The notes beneath the pieces were generated by a model, which made no database searches, was not told where the DNA came from, and was given only the letters and a program-made list of their open reading frames with translations. A stretch of 64,000 bases of DNA from an uncultured Eubacteriales bacterium (lineage in GTDB: Bacteria; Bacillota; Clostridia; Oscillospirales; Oscillospiraceae), in NCBI GenBank assembly GCA_900544765.1, contig UQWI01000006.1:103865-167864 (forward strand), read 5' to 3'. Every line of letters starts with the position of its first letter. Within the stretch, counting starts at the first letter, position 1. A program made the translations under genes and the position numbers. This document shows positions 7,615 through 15,976 of this stretch, in pieces.

Positions 7615-8370
7615 ATGCAGAAGCCTGAGATGATATTTTTTGATTATGGCCACACTCTCTGCTACGAGCCGGTACAGGACTATCCTCGCGGCTGGGATCA
7701 GGTGCTGTCCCACGCTGTGTGCAACCCAACGGGCATAACGGCTGCGGAGCTCAATGAGCTGTGTATGGGCACATACCGCAGGCTCTACGAGCGCATGCGC
7801 CCGCTCGAGCTGGAGACCGACGGCTTCAAGCTCGACGCAACAATATACGACTCGCTCGGGCTGAAGTTCGACGTTCCGCTTGAAGAGCTCGAGTACATCC
7901 GCTGGTGTGCCACAGAGCCCATCGAGCCCATGGCTGGTATAAAACCTTTCCTGGAACTCTGCGCGGAACTGGGCGTGCGTACGGCCGTTATAAGCAACCT
8001 CTCGTATTCGGGCGGCGTGCTGCGCCGGAGAATAGACGAGACGCTGCCCTTCCACAGGTTTGAGTTCATCCTGGCGTCCAGTGAGTGCGTGTTCCGCAAG
8101 CCTTCCGAGTGGATATTCCGGCGCGCCATGGGCATGGCCGGCGTCCGCCCGGAAAGCTCCTGGTTCGTCGGAGACGACGTGCGCTGCGACATCGAAGGTG
8201 CAGCCCGCGCCGGTATGCAGCCTATCTGGTTCAAGTGCCCGCTCAAGTGTACATACAAGCCGGAGACGAGAATACCGCCTCAATGCATGTACAAGCGCGT
8301 GGAGAGCTGGGACGAGCTGGGCGAGTACCTTCGCGGCTCGCGGCTTGATTTGATTTGTAAAATGTGCTAA
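7615..8370 (+). CDS. HAD-superfamily hydrolase
   Basis: 251 residues. HAD motif I is FFDYGHTL (nucleophile Asp; the usual second Asp at +2 is Gly, a variant seen in DFGGTL-type HADs), motif II VISNLS, motif III Lys in FRKPSEWIF, motif IV FVGDDVRCDIEG. An alpha-helical cap lies between motifs I and II (residues about 20-100). It probably dephosphorylates a small metabolite; the substrate is unknown. Start at 7615 is fixed by GGGAGG seven bases upstream. Lacking the acid/base Asp it may have lowered phosphatase activity. Confidence 0.85.
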   Translation: MQKPEMIFFDYGHTLCYEPVQDYPRGWDQVLSHAVCNPTGITAAELNELCMGTYRRLYERMRPLELETDGFKLDATIYDSLGLKFDVPLEELEYIRWCATEPIEPMAGIKPFLELCAELGVRTAVISNLSYSGGVLRRRIDETLPFHRFEFILASSECVFRKPSEWIFRRAMGMAGVRPESSWFVGDDVRCDIEGAARAGMQPIWFKCPLKCTYKPETRIPPQCMYKRVESWDELGEYLRGSRLDLICKMC

Positions 8371-8397
8371 TATATTTCTTTGAAAGCTGGTGGAGCA

Positions 8398-8910
8398 GTG
8401 CGGATACTGGGCATAGACCCCGGAGTTGCAACGGTGGGTTTCGGGGTTATAGACGCGGAGCGCGGCAAACAGCGGTTTGTCAGCTGCGGCGTCATAACCA
8501 CCCCGGCGGGGACGCCGCTCTCCAGCCGCTTGGACAGAATCTATGCCGACCTCGGCGAGCTTATAACGACCTTCAACCCGGATGCCGCCGCCGTCGAGGA
8601 GCTGTTCTTCAACACCAATATAACTACGGGCATTTCCGTGGCGGAGGGCAGGGGAGTGATACTGCTCGCTTGCTTCCACGCCGGGGTGCCCATCTATGAA
8701 TATACGCCGCTGCAGGTTAAGCAGGCCGTTGTCGGCTATGGCCGGGCCGAGAAGCGCCAGGTCATAGACATGGTGCGGCGCATTTTGAATCTTAAGAGCG
8801 CGCCTAAGCCGGACGACGCCGCCGACGCGGTGGCGATTGCCCTGTGCCACGCGCGCAGCGCCACGAGTCAGCTGCTGCGGCAAGGAGGAAACGGATGTAT
8901 TACCATTTAG
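8398..8910 (+). CDS. ruvC: Holliday junction resolvase RuvC
   Basis: 170 residues. The four acidic catalytic residues can be followed: Asp7 in ILGIDPG, Glu in AAVEELFF, and the C-terminal pair in PDDAADAVAIALCH. RuvC cuts Holliday junctions as a dimer. I chose the GTG at 8398 because it gives the conserved MRILGIDPG start, although the GGTGG ribosome site is close; a TTG at 8380 is possible. It overlaps ruvA by 16 bases, making ruvC-ruvA-ruvB a coupled operon. Confidence 0.95.
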   Translation: MRILGIDPGVATVGFGVIDAERGKQRFVSCGVITTPAGTPLSSRLDRIYADLGELITTFNPDAAAVEELFFNTNITTGISVAEGRGVILLACFHAGVPIYEYTPLQVKQAVVGYGRAEKRQVIDMVRRILNLKSAPKPDDAADAVAIALCHARSATSQLLRQGGNGCITI

Positions 8911-9494
8911 AGGGTACAATAGCCGAGCTGGGGAACAACTACGCGGTGATTGACTGCGGCGGCGTCGGTTATGAGTTGAACGTGAGCCTGTTCACCCTCT
9001 CGCAGTTAAAGGCCGGGGAAAAGGCAAAGTTATATGTCGCGGAGTCCATAAAGGAGGACGCTTTCGACCTCTACGGCTTTACCTCGAAGAGTGAGAAGCG
9101 CATGTTCCAGCTGCTTATAAGCGTATCCGGTGTCGGCCCCAAAGCCGCGCTGAGCATACTTTCCAGCTCTACGCCGGAGACCTTGTCCATGGCCATCCTG
9201 TCCGGAGACGAGAAGGCCCTCACGGTGGCCCAGGGCATAGGCAAGAAGATTGCCCAGCGCGTTATATATGAACTCAAGGACAAGATAGCCAAGGAGTCCG
9301 GCGCAATACCGGTCCAATCTGTCGGCGCAAAGCCCGGCGTCGTGTCCTCGGACAAGCTCTCGGACGCCGCAGCAGCGCTCGGCGTGCTTGGCTACAGTGC
9401 GAGCGAGATAAACGCCGCGCTGCGTGGAGTGGACACGGATGCGCTCGACGCCGAGGGAATAATTAAGGCCGCATTGAAGAACATGATGAAGTGA
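8895..9494 (+). CDS. ruvA: Holliday junction branch migration protein RuvA
   Basis: 199 residues. N-terminal OB fold beginning [13 protein letters not shown], two helix-hairpin-helix motifs around [13 protein letters not shown] and [19 protein letters not shown], a variable linker and the small C-terminal domain that touches RuvB (residues about 150-199). The ATG at 8895 follows AAGGAGG. RuvA tetramers hold the four-way junction for RuvB. Confidence 0.96.
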   Translation: MYYHLEGTIAELGNNYAVIDCGGVGYELNVSLFTLSQLKAGEKAKLYVAESIKEDAFDLYGFTSKSEKRMFQLLISVSGVGPKAALSILSSSTPETLSMAILSGDEKALTVAQGIGKKIAQRVIYELKDKIAKESGAIPVQSVGAKPGVVSSDKLSDAAAALGVLGYSASEINAALRGVDTDALDAEGIIKAALKNMMK

Positions 9495-9504
9495 GGTGCC
9501 GGGC

Positions 9505-10545
9505 GTGAGTATCAGTTTTTCCACAGAGGACGAGGAGAGGCTCGTAACCTCGACAACCATACTGCCCGAGGACGCAGGAGAGGCGTCGCTGAGGCCCAGA
9601 ACGCTCGACGAGTACATCGGCCAGGAAAAGGCCAAGGACAACCTACGCGTGTTCATACAGGCCGCCAAAATGCGAGGCGAGTCGCTTGACCACGTCCTTC
9701 TCCACGGCCCGCCCGGCCTCGGTAAAACGACGCTGGCCGGTATAATTGCCAACGAGATGGGCGTCAACCTGCGTATCACTTCCGGCCCGTCCATCGAAAA
9801 GGCGGGCGACCTCGCGGCGCTGCTGACCAACCTGCAGGAGAACGACATCCTGTTCGTCGACGAGATACACCGCCTTGACCGCGCGGTAGAGGAGATACTT
9901 TACCCGGCGATGGAGGACTTCGCCATCGACATAATTATAGGCAAGGGGCCGAGCGCCAACTCTATACGCCTGGATTTGCCGCACTTCACGCTCATAGGCG
10001 CGACGACGCGCTCGGGACAGCTAACCGCACCGCTGCGAGACAGATTCGGCGTTACGCTCAGGTTGGAGCTCTACACGCCGGATGAGCTGGCGCGAATAGT
10101 TACCCGCAGCGCAGGAATACTGGGTATAGACATAGAGTCCGACGGCGCGTACGAGATAGCTTCACGCTCGCGTGGTACGCCGCGTATAGCCAACCGCATG
10201 CTACGGCGGGTGCGCGACTTCGCCCAGGTCAGGGCCGACGGCGTCATTACAAAGGACGTGGCCAACGACGCCCTGCTTCGCCTCGAGGTGGACAAGGCGG
10301 GACTTGACGCCTTGGACAGGCGGATGCTGAAGAGTATAATCGAGGCATACGGAGGCGGCCCGGTCGGCCTTGAGACGCTGGCGGCCACCATCAACGAGGA
10401 GGCTGTCACGCTTGAGGACGTCTACGAGCCGTATTTGCTCCAGCAGGGCTACCTTACGAGGACTCCCCGCGGACGCTGCGTGACAAGGAAAGCCTACGAG
10501 CATTTGGGGTTAAACTATGTCGGGCAAGAGAAAATGGAGTTATAA
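9505..10545 (+). CDS. ruvB: Holliday junction ATP-dependent helicase RuvB
   Basis: 346 residues from GTG 9505, chosen because GAGG lies eight bases upstream; a GTG at 9496 would add three residues. Walker A GPPGLGKT at residues 68-75, Walker [12 protein letters not shown], sensor 1 [12 protein letters not shown], arginine finger region in LRDRFG, and a C-terminal winged helix ending in [16 protein letters not shown]. Hexameric AAA+ motor of branch migration. Confidence 0.97.
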   Translation: MSISFSTEDEERLVTSTTILPEDAGEASLRPRTLDEYIGQEKAKDNLRVFIQAAKMRGESLDHVLLHGPPGLGKTTLAGIIANEMGVNLRITSGPSIEKAGDLAALLTNLQENDILFVDEIHRLDRAVEEILYPAMEDFAIDIIIGKGPSANSIRLDLPHFTLIGATTRSGQLTAPLRDRFGVTLRLELYTPDELARIVTRSAGILGIDIESDGAYEIASRSRGTPRIANRMLRRVRDFAQVRADGVITKDVANDALLRLEVDKAGLDALDRRMLKSIIEAYGGGPVGLETLAATINEEAVTLEDVYEPYLLQQGYLTRTPRGRCVTRKAYEHLGLNYVGQEKMEL

Positions 10546-10621
10546 ATGGGAATAGAAGGAAACGGCGCTGTGAAAAAACCCAAACCAACCAGCTTTTTTG
10601 CTCAAAATTTTAGAATTTAGC

Positions 10622-10649
10622 TTGACTTTCCAGAAGCTTGTAATATAAT
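10622..10649 (+). promoter_or_regulatory. Promoter for sigH-like gene
   Basis: TTGACT (10622-10627), 16-base spacer, TATAAT (10644-10649). The start codon at 10678 has almost no ribosome-binding site, which would keep basal sigma-factor synthesis low. Confidence 0.65.
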
Positions 10650-10677
10650 TTATTTGTATGTATGATTTGGTCGTGTT

Positions 10678-11316
10678 ATGACGGACTATTCTTATCTCTC
10701 GCAATTGAATGACGAGGAGCTCTGGCGCCTTACTGTCTCGGGCGACGCCCGTGCCGAGGAGGAGCTGATAGAGCGCTATACGCGTCTGGTCAGAATCTGC
10801 GCCAGGCCGTATTTCCTCGCCGGTGGGGACAGCGAAGATCTGACCCAGGAGGGCCTGATGGGGCTGCTGAACGCGATACGCAGTTACGAGCCTGATTCAG
10901 GGACGCCGTTTAGGCCTTTCGCCGAAGTCTGTATACGCAACCGCATACTGGAAGCCGTTAGATCCGCATCAAGGAAAAAACATGAACCGCTCAACGGCGG
11001 AGTGTCGTTGGAATATGTAATCCTCTCAGAAGAAGAATCCCGGCAGCCTTTGGAATTGCAGCCGGAGGTTTTCAGTCGTTCGCCCGAAGAACAGGTACTG
11101 GCACGAGAGAGCGAAAAAGAGTTTTATTCCACGTTTTCACGGTGCTTGTCCTCCTTCGAGACGGAGGTGCTTTTCCGCTTCCTTGACGGACTGTCTTACC
11201 GGCAGATAGCTGCCGAGGTGGGCAGGACGGAGAAGGCCGTCGACAATGCAGTACAGCGGATTCGCCGCAAGTTGGCGAGGCAGAAAACTTTTATTGGCGA
11301 CATCAGCAGAAGCTGA
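10678..11316 (+). CDS. sigH: RNA polymerase sigma-H-like factor
   Basis: 212 residues. Region 2 has NDEELWRLTVSGDARAEEELI and the core-binding EDLTQEGLMGLLNAIRSYEP; region 4 has LSYRQIAAEVGRTEKAVDNAVQRIRRKL. The layout and the FRPFAEVCIRNRILEAVR block match Spo0H/SigH of Clostridia, which starts the sporulation programme, rather than ECF factors. The RKKHEPLN segment after region 2 is also typical. The start has no clear Shine-Dalgarno. Could alternatively be another short sigma-70 paralogue, but the SigH match is the best. Confidence 0.85.
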   Translation: MTDYSYLSQLNDEELWRLTVSGDARAEEELIERYTRLVRICARPYFLAGGDSEDLTQEGLMGLLNAIRSYEPDSGTPFRPFAEVCIRNRILEAVRSASRKKHEPLNGGVSLEYVILSEEESRQPLELQPEVFSRSPEEQVLARESEKEFYSTFSRCLSSFETEVLFRFLDGLSYRQIAAEVGRTEKAVDNAVQRIRRKLARQKTFIGDISRS

Positions 11317-11360
11317 ACGCATAAAACCGAAAGGTAAATTTTCTAAAGAGAGGGTACAAC

Positions 11361-11648
11361 ATGTTCGAAGACAAAGTTCTAGTTTGCAAGGAATGCGGCA
11401 AGGAGTTCGTATTCACAGCCGGTGAGCAGGAGTTCTACGCCGAGCGCGGTTTCCAGAACGAGCCGCAGCGCTGCAAGCCCTGCCGCGACGCCCGCAAGAA
11501 CGCGGCCCGCGGCCCGCGCGAGTATTTCACCGCGACCTGCGCCATGTGCGGTGGCGAGGCCCGTGTCCCCTTCGAGCCGAAGAGCGACCGCCCTGTCTAC
11601 TGCAGCGAGTGCTTTGCTAAGATACGCGAGCAGCAGAACAACGCCTGA
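11361..11648 (+). CDS. Double zinc-ribbon protein (zinc-ribbon/CxxC type)
   Basis: 95 residues with two treble-clef-like zinc sites: CKECGKEF pairs with CKPC (residues about 11-41), and CAMCGGEA pairs with CSEC (about 60-84). The pattern matches the small probable zinc-ribbon family found in Clostridia. Likely nucleic-acid or protein binding; no enzymatic residues. RBS AGAGAGGG precedes the ATG. Confidence 0.8.
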   Translation: MFEDKVLVCKECGKEFVFTAGEQEFYAERGFQNEPQRCKPCRDARKNAARGPREYFTATCAMCGGEARVPFEPKSDRPVYCSECFAKIREQQNNA

Positions 11649-11669
11649 GCTGCCACAAGATTGTAAGAG

Positions 11670-11707
11670 ACGGCCGGGACGCCAAGTACGGCCCGGCCGT
11701 TTTTCTT
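11670..11707 (+). terminator. Terminator after zinc-ribbon gene
   Basis: 9-bp perfect stem ACGGCCGGG/CCCGGCCGT (11670-11678, 11692-11700), 13-base loop, then TTTTCTT. Confidence 0.85.
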
Positions 11708-11737
11708 AAATGTTCATCTACCACGGAGGTACAATAA

Positions 11738-11938
11738 ATGGATATCAAGCGCGACACTTTGATCGCCGACATCATCGAAGAGTGCCCGCAGGCCATGCCT
11801 GCTTTTATGGCCATCGGAATGCACTGCATGGGCTGCGCCCTCGCCAGCGGCGAGACTGTCGAGCAGGCCTGCTATGTGCACGAGGTAGACCCGGACGCCT
11901 TCCTTGAGAAGCTCAAGGAATACCTGGCTACCGTGTGA
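11738..11938 (+). CDS. DUF1858 redox-disulfide domain protein
   Basis: 66 residues matching the DUF1858 / hybrid-cluster-protein-associated redox disulfide domain: LIADIIEECPQAMPAF, then GMHCMGCALASGETVEQAC, with the CMGC pair near residue 28. Such proteins probably carry a redox-active disulfide or bind a metal; the partner is unknown. ACGGAGG lies upstream of the ATG. It is a single-gene unit flanked by terminators. Confidence 0.88.
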   Translation: MDIKRDTLIADIIEECPQAMPAFMAIGMHCMGCALASGETVEQACYVHEVDPDAFLEKLKEYLATV

Positions 11939-11945
11939 GGATAGG

Positions 11946-11976
11946 GCCGGTCGTTCTCGACCGGCTTTATTTTTAA
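11946..11976 (+). terminator. Terminator after DUF1858 gene
   Basis: 8-bp perfect stem GCCGGTCG/CGACCGGC (11946-11953, 11958-11965) with a TTCT loop, then TTTATTTTT. It ends only seven bases before the next start codon. Confidence 0.88.
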
Positions 11977-11982
11977 TTGCCT

Positions 11983-12672
11983 ATGTACAAGACGAACCTG
12001 ACGCCGCGCCTGGCGCTCTGCGCACGTTACGCCGAGGGGGCGCATTTGCTTGCGGACGTGGGAACAGACCACGGCTATCTGCCGATAAGCCTGCTCATGC
12101 ACGGAAAAATAGATGCTGCCGTCGCCGCTGACATAAACCCCGGCCCGCTCTCGTCCGCCAGACGGCACGCCGCTGAGATAGGATGCGAGGACAAATTGCG
12201 CTTCGAGTGCTGCGACGGGCTGGATTTTCCTGGGGCGGACTCCTGCGACGCGGTCGTCTGCGCTGGTATGGGCGGCGAGACGATAATGGGAATACTCTCC
12301 CGCGCGCCGTGGACAAAGGACGGCGCCAGGCTGATACTGCAGCCTCAGTCCAAGCTGGACGAGCTATGCCTCTGGCTTCGGGAGAACGGCTACGGCATAT
12401 TCGACGCCGCCGTCGTTTCAGAGGGCAGGCGGATGTATATCGTATTGCTCTGCCGGGGAGAACGCTCGGAGGCGACATACGCCGAGGAGGTCCTGGCGGC
12501 CTCCGGCGACCCGCTGCTCGAAGGCTGGGCCGTAGCGCGCATAGCGAGGATAGAGAAGGCGTTGTCCGGCATGCTGAAAGGCTCAGGCTCCAAAGCTGAG
12601 GCTGACGCTGCGCGCAGCACGCTTTCACGGCTTGAACAATACGCAAATCTACAGCTAGGAGGGAAACTATGA
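11983..12672 (+). CDS. trmK: tRNA (adenine(22)-N1)-methyltransferase TrmK
   Basis: 229 residues. SAM-binding motif I is LLADVGTDHGYLPI (residues about 22-35), followed by AAVAADINPGPL and the family-specific VVCAGMGGETI motif; the C-terminal half is helical as in YqfN/TrmK. It methylates A22 in tRNAs. The ATG at 11983 gives the conserved TPRL start but stands right after a terminator T-run without a ribosome site; a TTG at 11977 is the only alternative. The stop overlaps the next ATG (ATGA), giving the classical trmK-Nif3-like pair. Confidence 0.92.
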   Translation: MYKTNLTPRLALCARYAEGAHLLADVGTDHGYLPISLLMHGKIDAAVAADINPGPLSSARRHAAEIGCEDKLRFECCDGLDFPGADSCDAVVCAGMGGETIMGILSRAPWTKDGARLILQPQSKLDELCLWLRENGYGIFDAAVVSEGRRMYIVLLCRGERSEATYAEEVLAASGDPLLEGWAVARIARIEKALSGMLKGSGSKAEADAARSTLSRLEQYANLQLGGKL

Positions 12673-13439
12673 CCACTGTTAAAGACATATTCGGCTTCCT
12701 TTGCGAGAAGGCGCCGCTTGAGACGCAGCTGAGCTTTGATAACGCCGGATTTCTCTGCGGCGACCTGAACACGCCGGTAACCAAGGTCGTGACGGCCCTT
12801 GACATAACCGATAAGGTCATAGAAGAGGCCGCAGGATACGGCGCCGAGCTCGTGGTCTCGCACCACCCGATGTGCTTCACGCCTATAAAGAGCGTCACTA
12901 CAGATGACCTCACCGGGCGCAAATTCGCCGCGCTGCTTTCGAGAGGCATGTCGGCTATCTGCATGCATACCAACCTGGATGCCGCTAAGGACGGCGTAAA
13001 CGACGCCCTGTGCGCCGCCCTGGGCGCGGAGAACCTGGGCCTGCTGGAGCCCGAGGATACCATAAGCCGGCTGTGCCGTTTTAACGAGGCCATGGATTTC
13101 AGCGCCTTCCTTGCGCATGTGAAGTCGGCATTGAACGCCAACGGCCTGCGCTATGCCGGGCCGGAGAAGCCGGTACGGCTCTTCGGTATTTGCGGCGGCT
13201 CCGGCGGCGACTCCATTATGGCCGCGAAGCAGCGCGGCTGCGACGCCTTTGTCACGGCGGATGTTAAGCACCACCAGTTCATCTGGGCCGAAGAGCTGGA
13301 CATAGACGTAGTCGACGCCGGGCACTTCAGCACGGAGAACGTGGTCGTCCCCGTGCTGGCAAACTGGATATCCGAGCGCTTCCCGGATGTAGAGGTGCGC
13401 ATAGCAGAGAGCTATACGCAGCCGGAAAAGTTTTTCTAA
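12669..13439 (+). CDS. Nif3-like dinuclear metal center protein
   Basis: 256 residues matching the Nif3/YqfO family: FDNAGFLCG near residue 20, the metal ligands VVSHHPMCF, the ICMHTNLDAA box, and the C-terminal ADVKHHQF and DAGHFSTE motifs that complete the two-metal site. The short form lacks the inserted PII-like domain of some YqfO proteins. Function uncertain; implicated as GTP cyclohydrolase 1 type 2 homologues by annotation only. Overlaps trmK by four bases. Confidence 0.93.
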   Translation: MTTVKDIFGFLCEKAPLETQLSFDNAGFLCGDLNTPVTKVVTALDITDKVIEEAAGYGAELVVSHHPMCFTPIKSVTTDDLTGRKFAALLSRGMSAICMHTNLDAAKDGVNDALCAALGAENLGLLEPEDTISRLCRFNEAMDFSAFLAHVKSALNANGLRYAGPEKPVRLFGICGGSGGDSIMAAKQRGCDAFVTADVKHHQFIWAEELDIDVVDAGHFSTENVVVPVLANWISERFPDVEVRIAESYTQPEKFF

Positions 13440-13445
13440 CCGCAG

Positions 13446-13480
13446 AAAAAAGCCGCAGAGGCATGCTCTGCGGCTTTTTT
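13446..13480. terminator. Bidirectional terminator
   Basis: Perfect 15-bp arms AAAAAAGCCGCAGAG / CTCTGCGGCTTTTTT around a five-base loop. It separates convergent Nif3-like and csoR genes; the T-run in either direction touches the csoR stop codon. Confidence 0.9.
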
Positions 13481-13752
13481 CAATAGTTTGCGAAACGCTC
13501 TACAGCCTTTGTAAAGCTCTCTATTGTCTTATCGGCGTCACCGTTTTCGATGCCGTCGCGCACGCAGTGCTTGATGTGGCCCTCCAGCACCACCTGTCCG
13601 GCCTTGTGCAGCGCGCTCTTCGCGGCATTTATCTGCGCGAGTATGTCCTCACAGGGTACGTCCTCGTCAATCATGCGGTCTATGGCCTGCACTTGGCCTA
13701 TTATGCGTTTGAACCGCCTGTGCAGGTTATCCGAATCCATGCACTGTCTCAT
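13480..13752 (-). CDS. csoR: CsoR/RcnR-family metal-sensing repressor
   Basis: 90 residues, four-helix DUF156 fold. The CsoR copper triad is complete with family spacing: Cys34 (VPCEDILAQ), His59 and Cys63 (EGHIKHC). DNA-binding basic residues are in HRRFKRIIGQ. Cu(I) binding would release DNA and open an efflux promoter; no copper ATPase is adjacent, so the target is elsewhere or unknown. Start at 13752 is chosen from GGAGG seven bases upstream. Some family members respond to nickel, formaldehyde or persulfide, but the Cys-His-Cys set favours copper. Confidence 0.9.
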   Translation of the reverse strand: MRQCMDSDNLHRRFKRIIGQVQAIDRMIDEDVPCEDILAQINAAKSALHKAGQVVLEGHIKHCVRDGIENGDADKTIESFTKAVERFANY

Positions 13753-13766
13753 GTCCAAACCTCCAG

Positions 13767-14438
13767 TCAATCGTCATCAAGCACGCGCAGTCCGACAACC
13801 GAAGAGATGGGAAGGGAGAAGGCTATTGCCCCGGCCGGAGTGTCAACTCCGCAGCGCTCCGAGATGGCGCGCATTATTGCCGCCTTCTCGGCGGATTTGG
13901 AGACAATCAGGACGACTTCCTTCTCGTCCGCGAGAGAGACGCCCAGAAACTTTTCGCTGAGCTTTCCGCCGGTGCCCTTCGCGTGCAGCACTGTGCCGCC
14001 GGCAGCCCCGGCAGAGCGCGCGGCGTCCATTACGGGGTCTGTGTGTCCTTCGTTTATCACGGCCATGATGAGCTCGTGCTCAAATTTAAGCTCGGGCGCA
14101 GAGCTGTCGGGGGCCGCGCCGCCGGATATGAATGCCAAAGTACGTCCACCTCCTACACTTTTAATCGGTATGGCAAGCATTATGCCGTTCCCGGGTACGT
14201 CTATGAAGAGCCTGCGCTTAGCTGCGCGCATAAGCTGATGGGTCATGTCGCCGCCGGCCACCGTCACCAGCAGCGTCTTGTCTGTGGCTTCCAGGCCGTA
14301 CAGGTCAAGCACCTCGCTGGTGGCGGTTCCGCGCGCCAGCATTGCCAGCACCATTGGCAGCTTGTGACTTTCAAAAAGCTCGGCTGTGAGCTTTGCCCTG
14401 CTGCGGTCTACAATGACCGCCACTAAGTTTAGTATCAT
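13767..14438 (-). CDS. Tandem PII-like regulatory protein
   Basis: 223 residues with two PII-like beta-alpha-beta repeats: the first contains TLLVTVAGGDMTHQLMRAAKRR, broken here by GDMTHQLM, and a GIMLAIPIKSVGG strand; the second contains HTDPVMDAARSAGAAGGTVL and AFSLPISSVVGLR. The second repeat keeps the glycine-rich T-loop-base segment typical of PII proteins. Its ATG overlaps the stop of the DUF1538 gene (ATGA), so the two are made together. It probably senses a nucleotide and gates the transporter-like partner (inference). No canonical PII uridylylation Tyr site is evident. Confidence 0.8.
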   Translation of the reverse strand: MILNLVAVIVDRSRAKLTAELFESHKLPMVLAMLARGTATSEVLDLYGLEATDKTLLVTVAGGDMTHQLMRAAKRRLFIDVPGNGIMLAIPIKSVGGGRTLAFISGGAAPDSSAPELKFEHELIMAVINEGHTDPVMDAARSAGAAGGTVLHAKGTGGKLSEKFLGVSLADEKEVVLIVSKSAEKAAIMRAISERCGVDTPAGAIAFSLPISSVVGLRVLDDD

Positions 14439-15976
14439 TGCGCCACCTCCCACAGCTCGATGACATCGTCGCCGGCCGCTTCGACGGCCTCGGCGACTGC
14501 TTCGCGCCTGAGGCTATCTTTGTGAGCCTTGGCCTTGTATATGGCGCCCATTATCTGGACGGTGATGAGCGGCGTCATTGCGACCATCGCAACGAGCCCG
14601 AAGGCGTCCGTCATGACGTTCCCTCCGACAGCTTCGGCGGCGCCCATCGCCATAGGCAGCATAAATGTGGCGGTCATCGGTCCGCTGGCCACGCCGCCGG
14701 AGTCAAAGGCTATGGCGGTGAACATCTTCGGCACGAAAAAGCCGAGCGCCAGTGCTACCACATAACCGGGAACGAGGAACCAGAGTATATTGATGCCGGT
14801 CAGGACCCTGACCATGGCCAGGCCGTTGGCGACGGCAATAGCGGCAGAAAGGCTGATGCCCATGGCCTTTTCGCTCACGGCGCCGGCGCTCATCTCCTCG
14901 ACCTGCTTGTTAAGGACATGTACGGCGGGCTCGGCGCGGATGATGAACCAGCCCATGACCATTGCGACAGGCACCAGCAGCCATTTGACTTCGCTGGATG
15001 CTATTTCACTGCCGAGCAGGGTGCCGAGCGATGAGAAGCCGACGTTTACGCCTGTGAGGAATAGTACAAGCCCGACGTATGTATACAGTATACCTATAAC
15101 TATCTTCAGGAACGGTATCCTGCGCAGGTGCAGAGATATGACCTGAAAGACAAGGAATATCACAACGATGGGGGAGAGGGCCAAGGCCACCTCCAACATG
15201 TAATGCGGTATGGATGCGAGATAGCTGGTTCCGAGCTCAACGGTGTTGGCCCAGCTGGTGACGGTCTGCGCACCCATGGAGCTGCTTTCACTCTGATAGG
15301 CGAAGCCGAGCAGCAGCACAGCGAGTATCGGGCCTATGGAGCACAGGCCGACGAGGCCGAAGCTGTCGCTCTCAGCGTTCTTGTCGCTTCGTATGCTGGC
15401 CACACCGACGCCGAGGGCCATGATGAACGGCACGGTCATGGGGCCGGTGGTGACGCCTCCGCTGTCGAAGGCAACGCTCAGGAAGTCGGGGTTGGAGAAC
15501 GCGGCGAGTACAAACACGACGGCATAGAAGGCTATCAGCAGCCACTTGAGGTCTATACCCAGCAGGATACGTATCATGCTCACCACAAGGAAGAAGCCAA
15601 CGCCCACAGAGACCGTCAGCATAAGCACATAGGTGTTGATGTGAGGTACGTTGTTGGCCAGTACCTGCAAATCCGGCTCGGCTATCGTGATGGCGATGCC
15701 GAGAATAAAGCTGAGTATGACGATGAGCGGCACGTTCCTGGACTTTGTCATGCGTGAGCCCAGGTAGTTGCCGATTGGCGTCATGGACGCCTCGGTGCCG
15801 AGCGTAAACAGGCCCATGCCTATTATCAGGAAGAATACGGCTATTATAAAGGCCAGCATGAGGTCTGTGGATATAGGTACGAAAAAGAGGCACAGCAGCG
15901 CCACTATCAGCGCTATCGGCGCTACTGAAGCTATTGATTCACGAAGTTTTTCACCCAGTATGGTCTTTATCTGCAT
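14435..15976 (-). CDS. DUF1538 membrane protein (transporter-like, internally duplicated)
   Basis: 513 residues with about twelve membrane spans arranged as two homologous halves. The halves are shown by repeated motifs: AEPDLQVL (about 99-107) and AEPAVHVL (about 348-355); AFDSGGVTTGPMT (169-181) and AFDSGGVASGPMT (423-435). Conserved acidic AFDSGG loops inside membrane regions suggest ion coupling, as in inverted-repeat transporters. DUF1538 has no established substrate. Start at 15976 follows AGGGGGT and overlaps the end of the upstream ligase gene by 26 bases. Coupled downstream to a PII-like gene. Confidence 0.85.
   Translation of the reverse strand: MQIKTILGEKLRESIASVAPIALIVALLCLFFVPISTDLMLAFIIAVFFLIIGMGLFTLGTEASMTPIGNYLGSRMTKSRNVPLIVILSFILGIAITIAEPDLQVLANNVPHINTYVLMLTVSVGVGFFLVVSMIRILLGIDLKWLLIAFYAVVFVLAAFSNPDFLSVAFDSGGVTTGPMTVPFIMALGVGVASIRSDKNAESDSFGLVGLCSIGPILAVLLLGFAYQSESSSMGAQTVTSWANTVELGTSYLASIPHYMLEVALALSPIVVIFLVFQVISLHLRRIPFLKIVIGILYTYVGLVLFLTGVNVGFSSLGTLLGSEIASSEVKWLLVPVAMVMGWFIIRAEPAVHVLNKQVEEMSAGAVSEKAMGISLSAAIAVANGLAMVRVLTGINILWFLVPGYVVALALGFFVPKMFTAIAFDSGGVASGPMTATFMLPMAMGAAEAVGGNVMTDAFGLVAMVAMTPLITVQIMGAIYKAKAHKDSLRREAVAEAVEAAGDDVIELWEVAQ

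Noticed and set aside
7402-8919. 505-codon open frame on the minus strand opposite the HAD and ruvC genes
   Set aside because: It is antisense to two clearly conserved genes, has no ribosome site, and its Arg/His/Ala-rich composition is what high-GC genes give in the opposite frame.
10546-10620. 24-codon frame directly after ruvB
   Set aside because: No ribosome site and no recognisable feature; composition like intergenic DNA.
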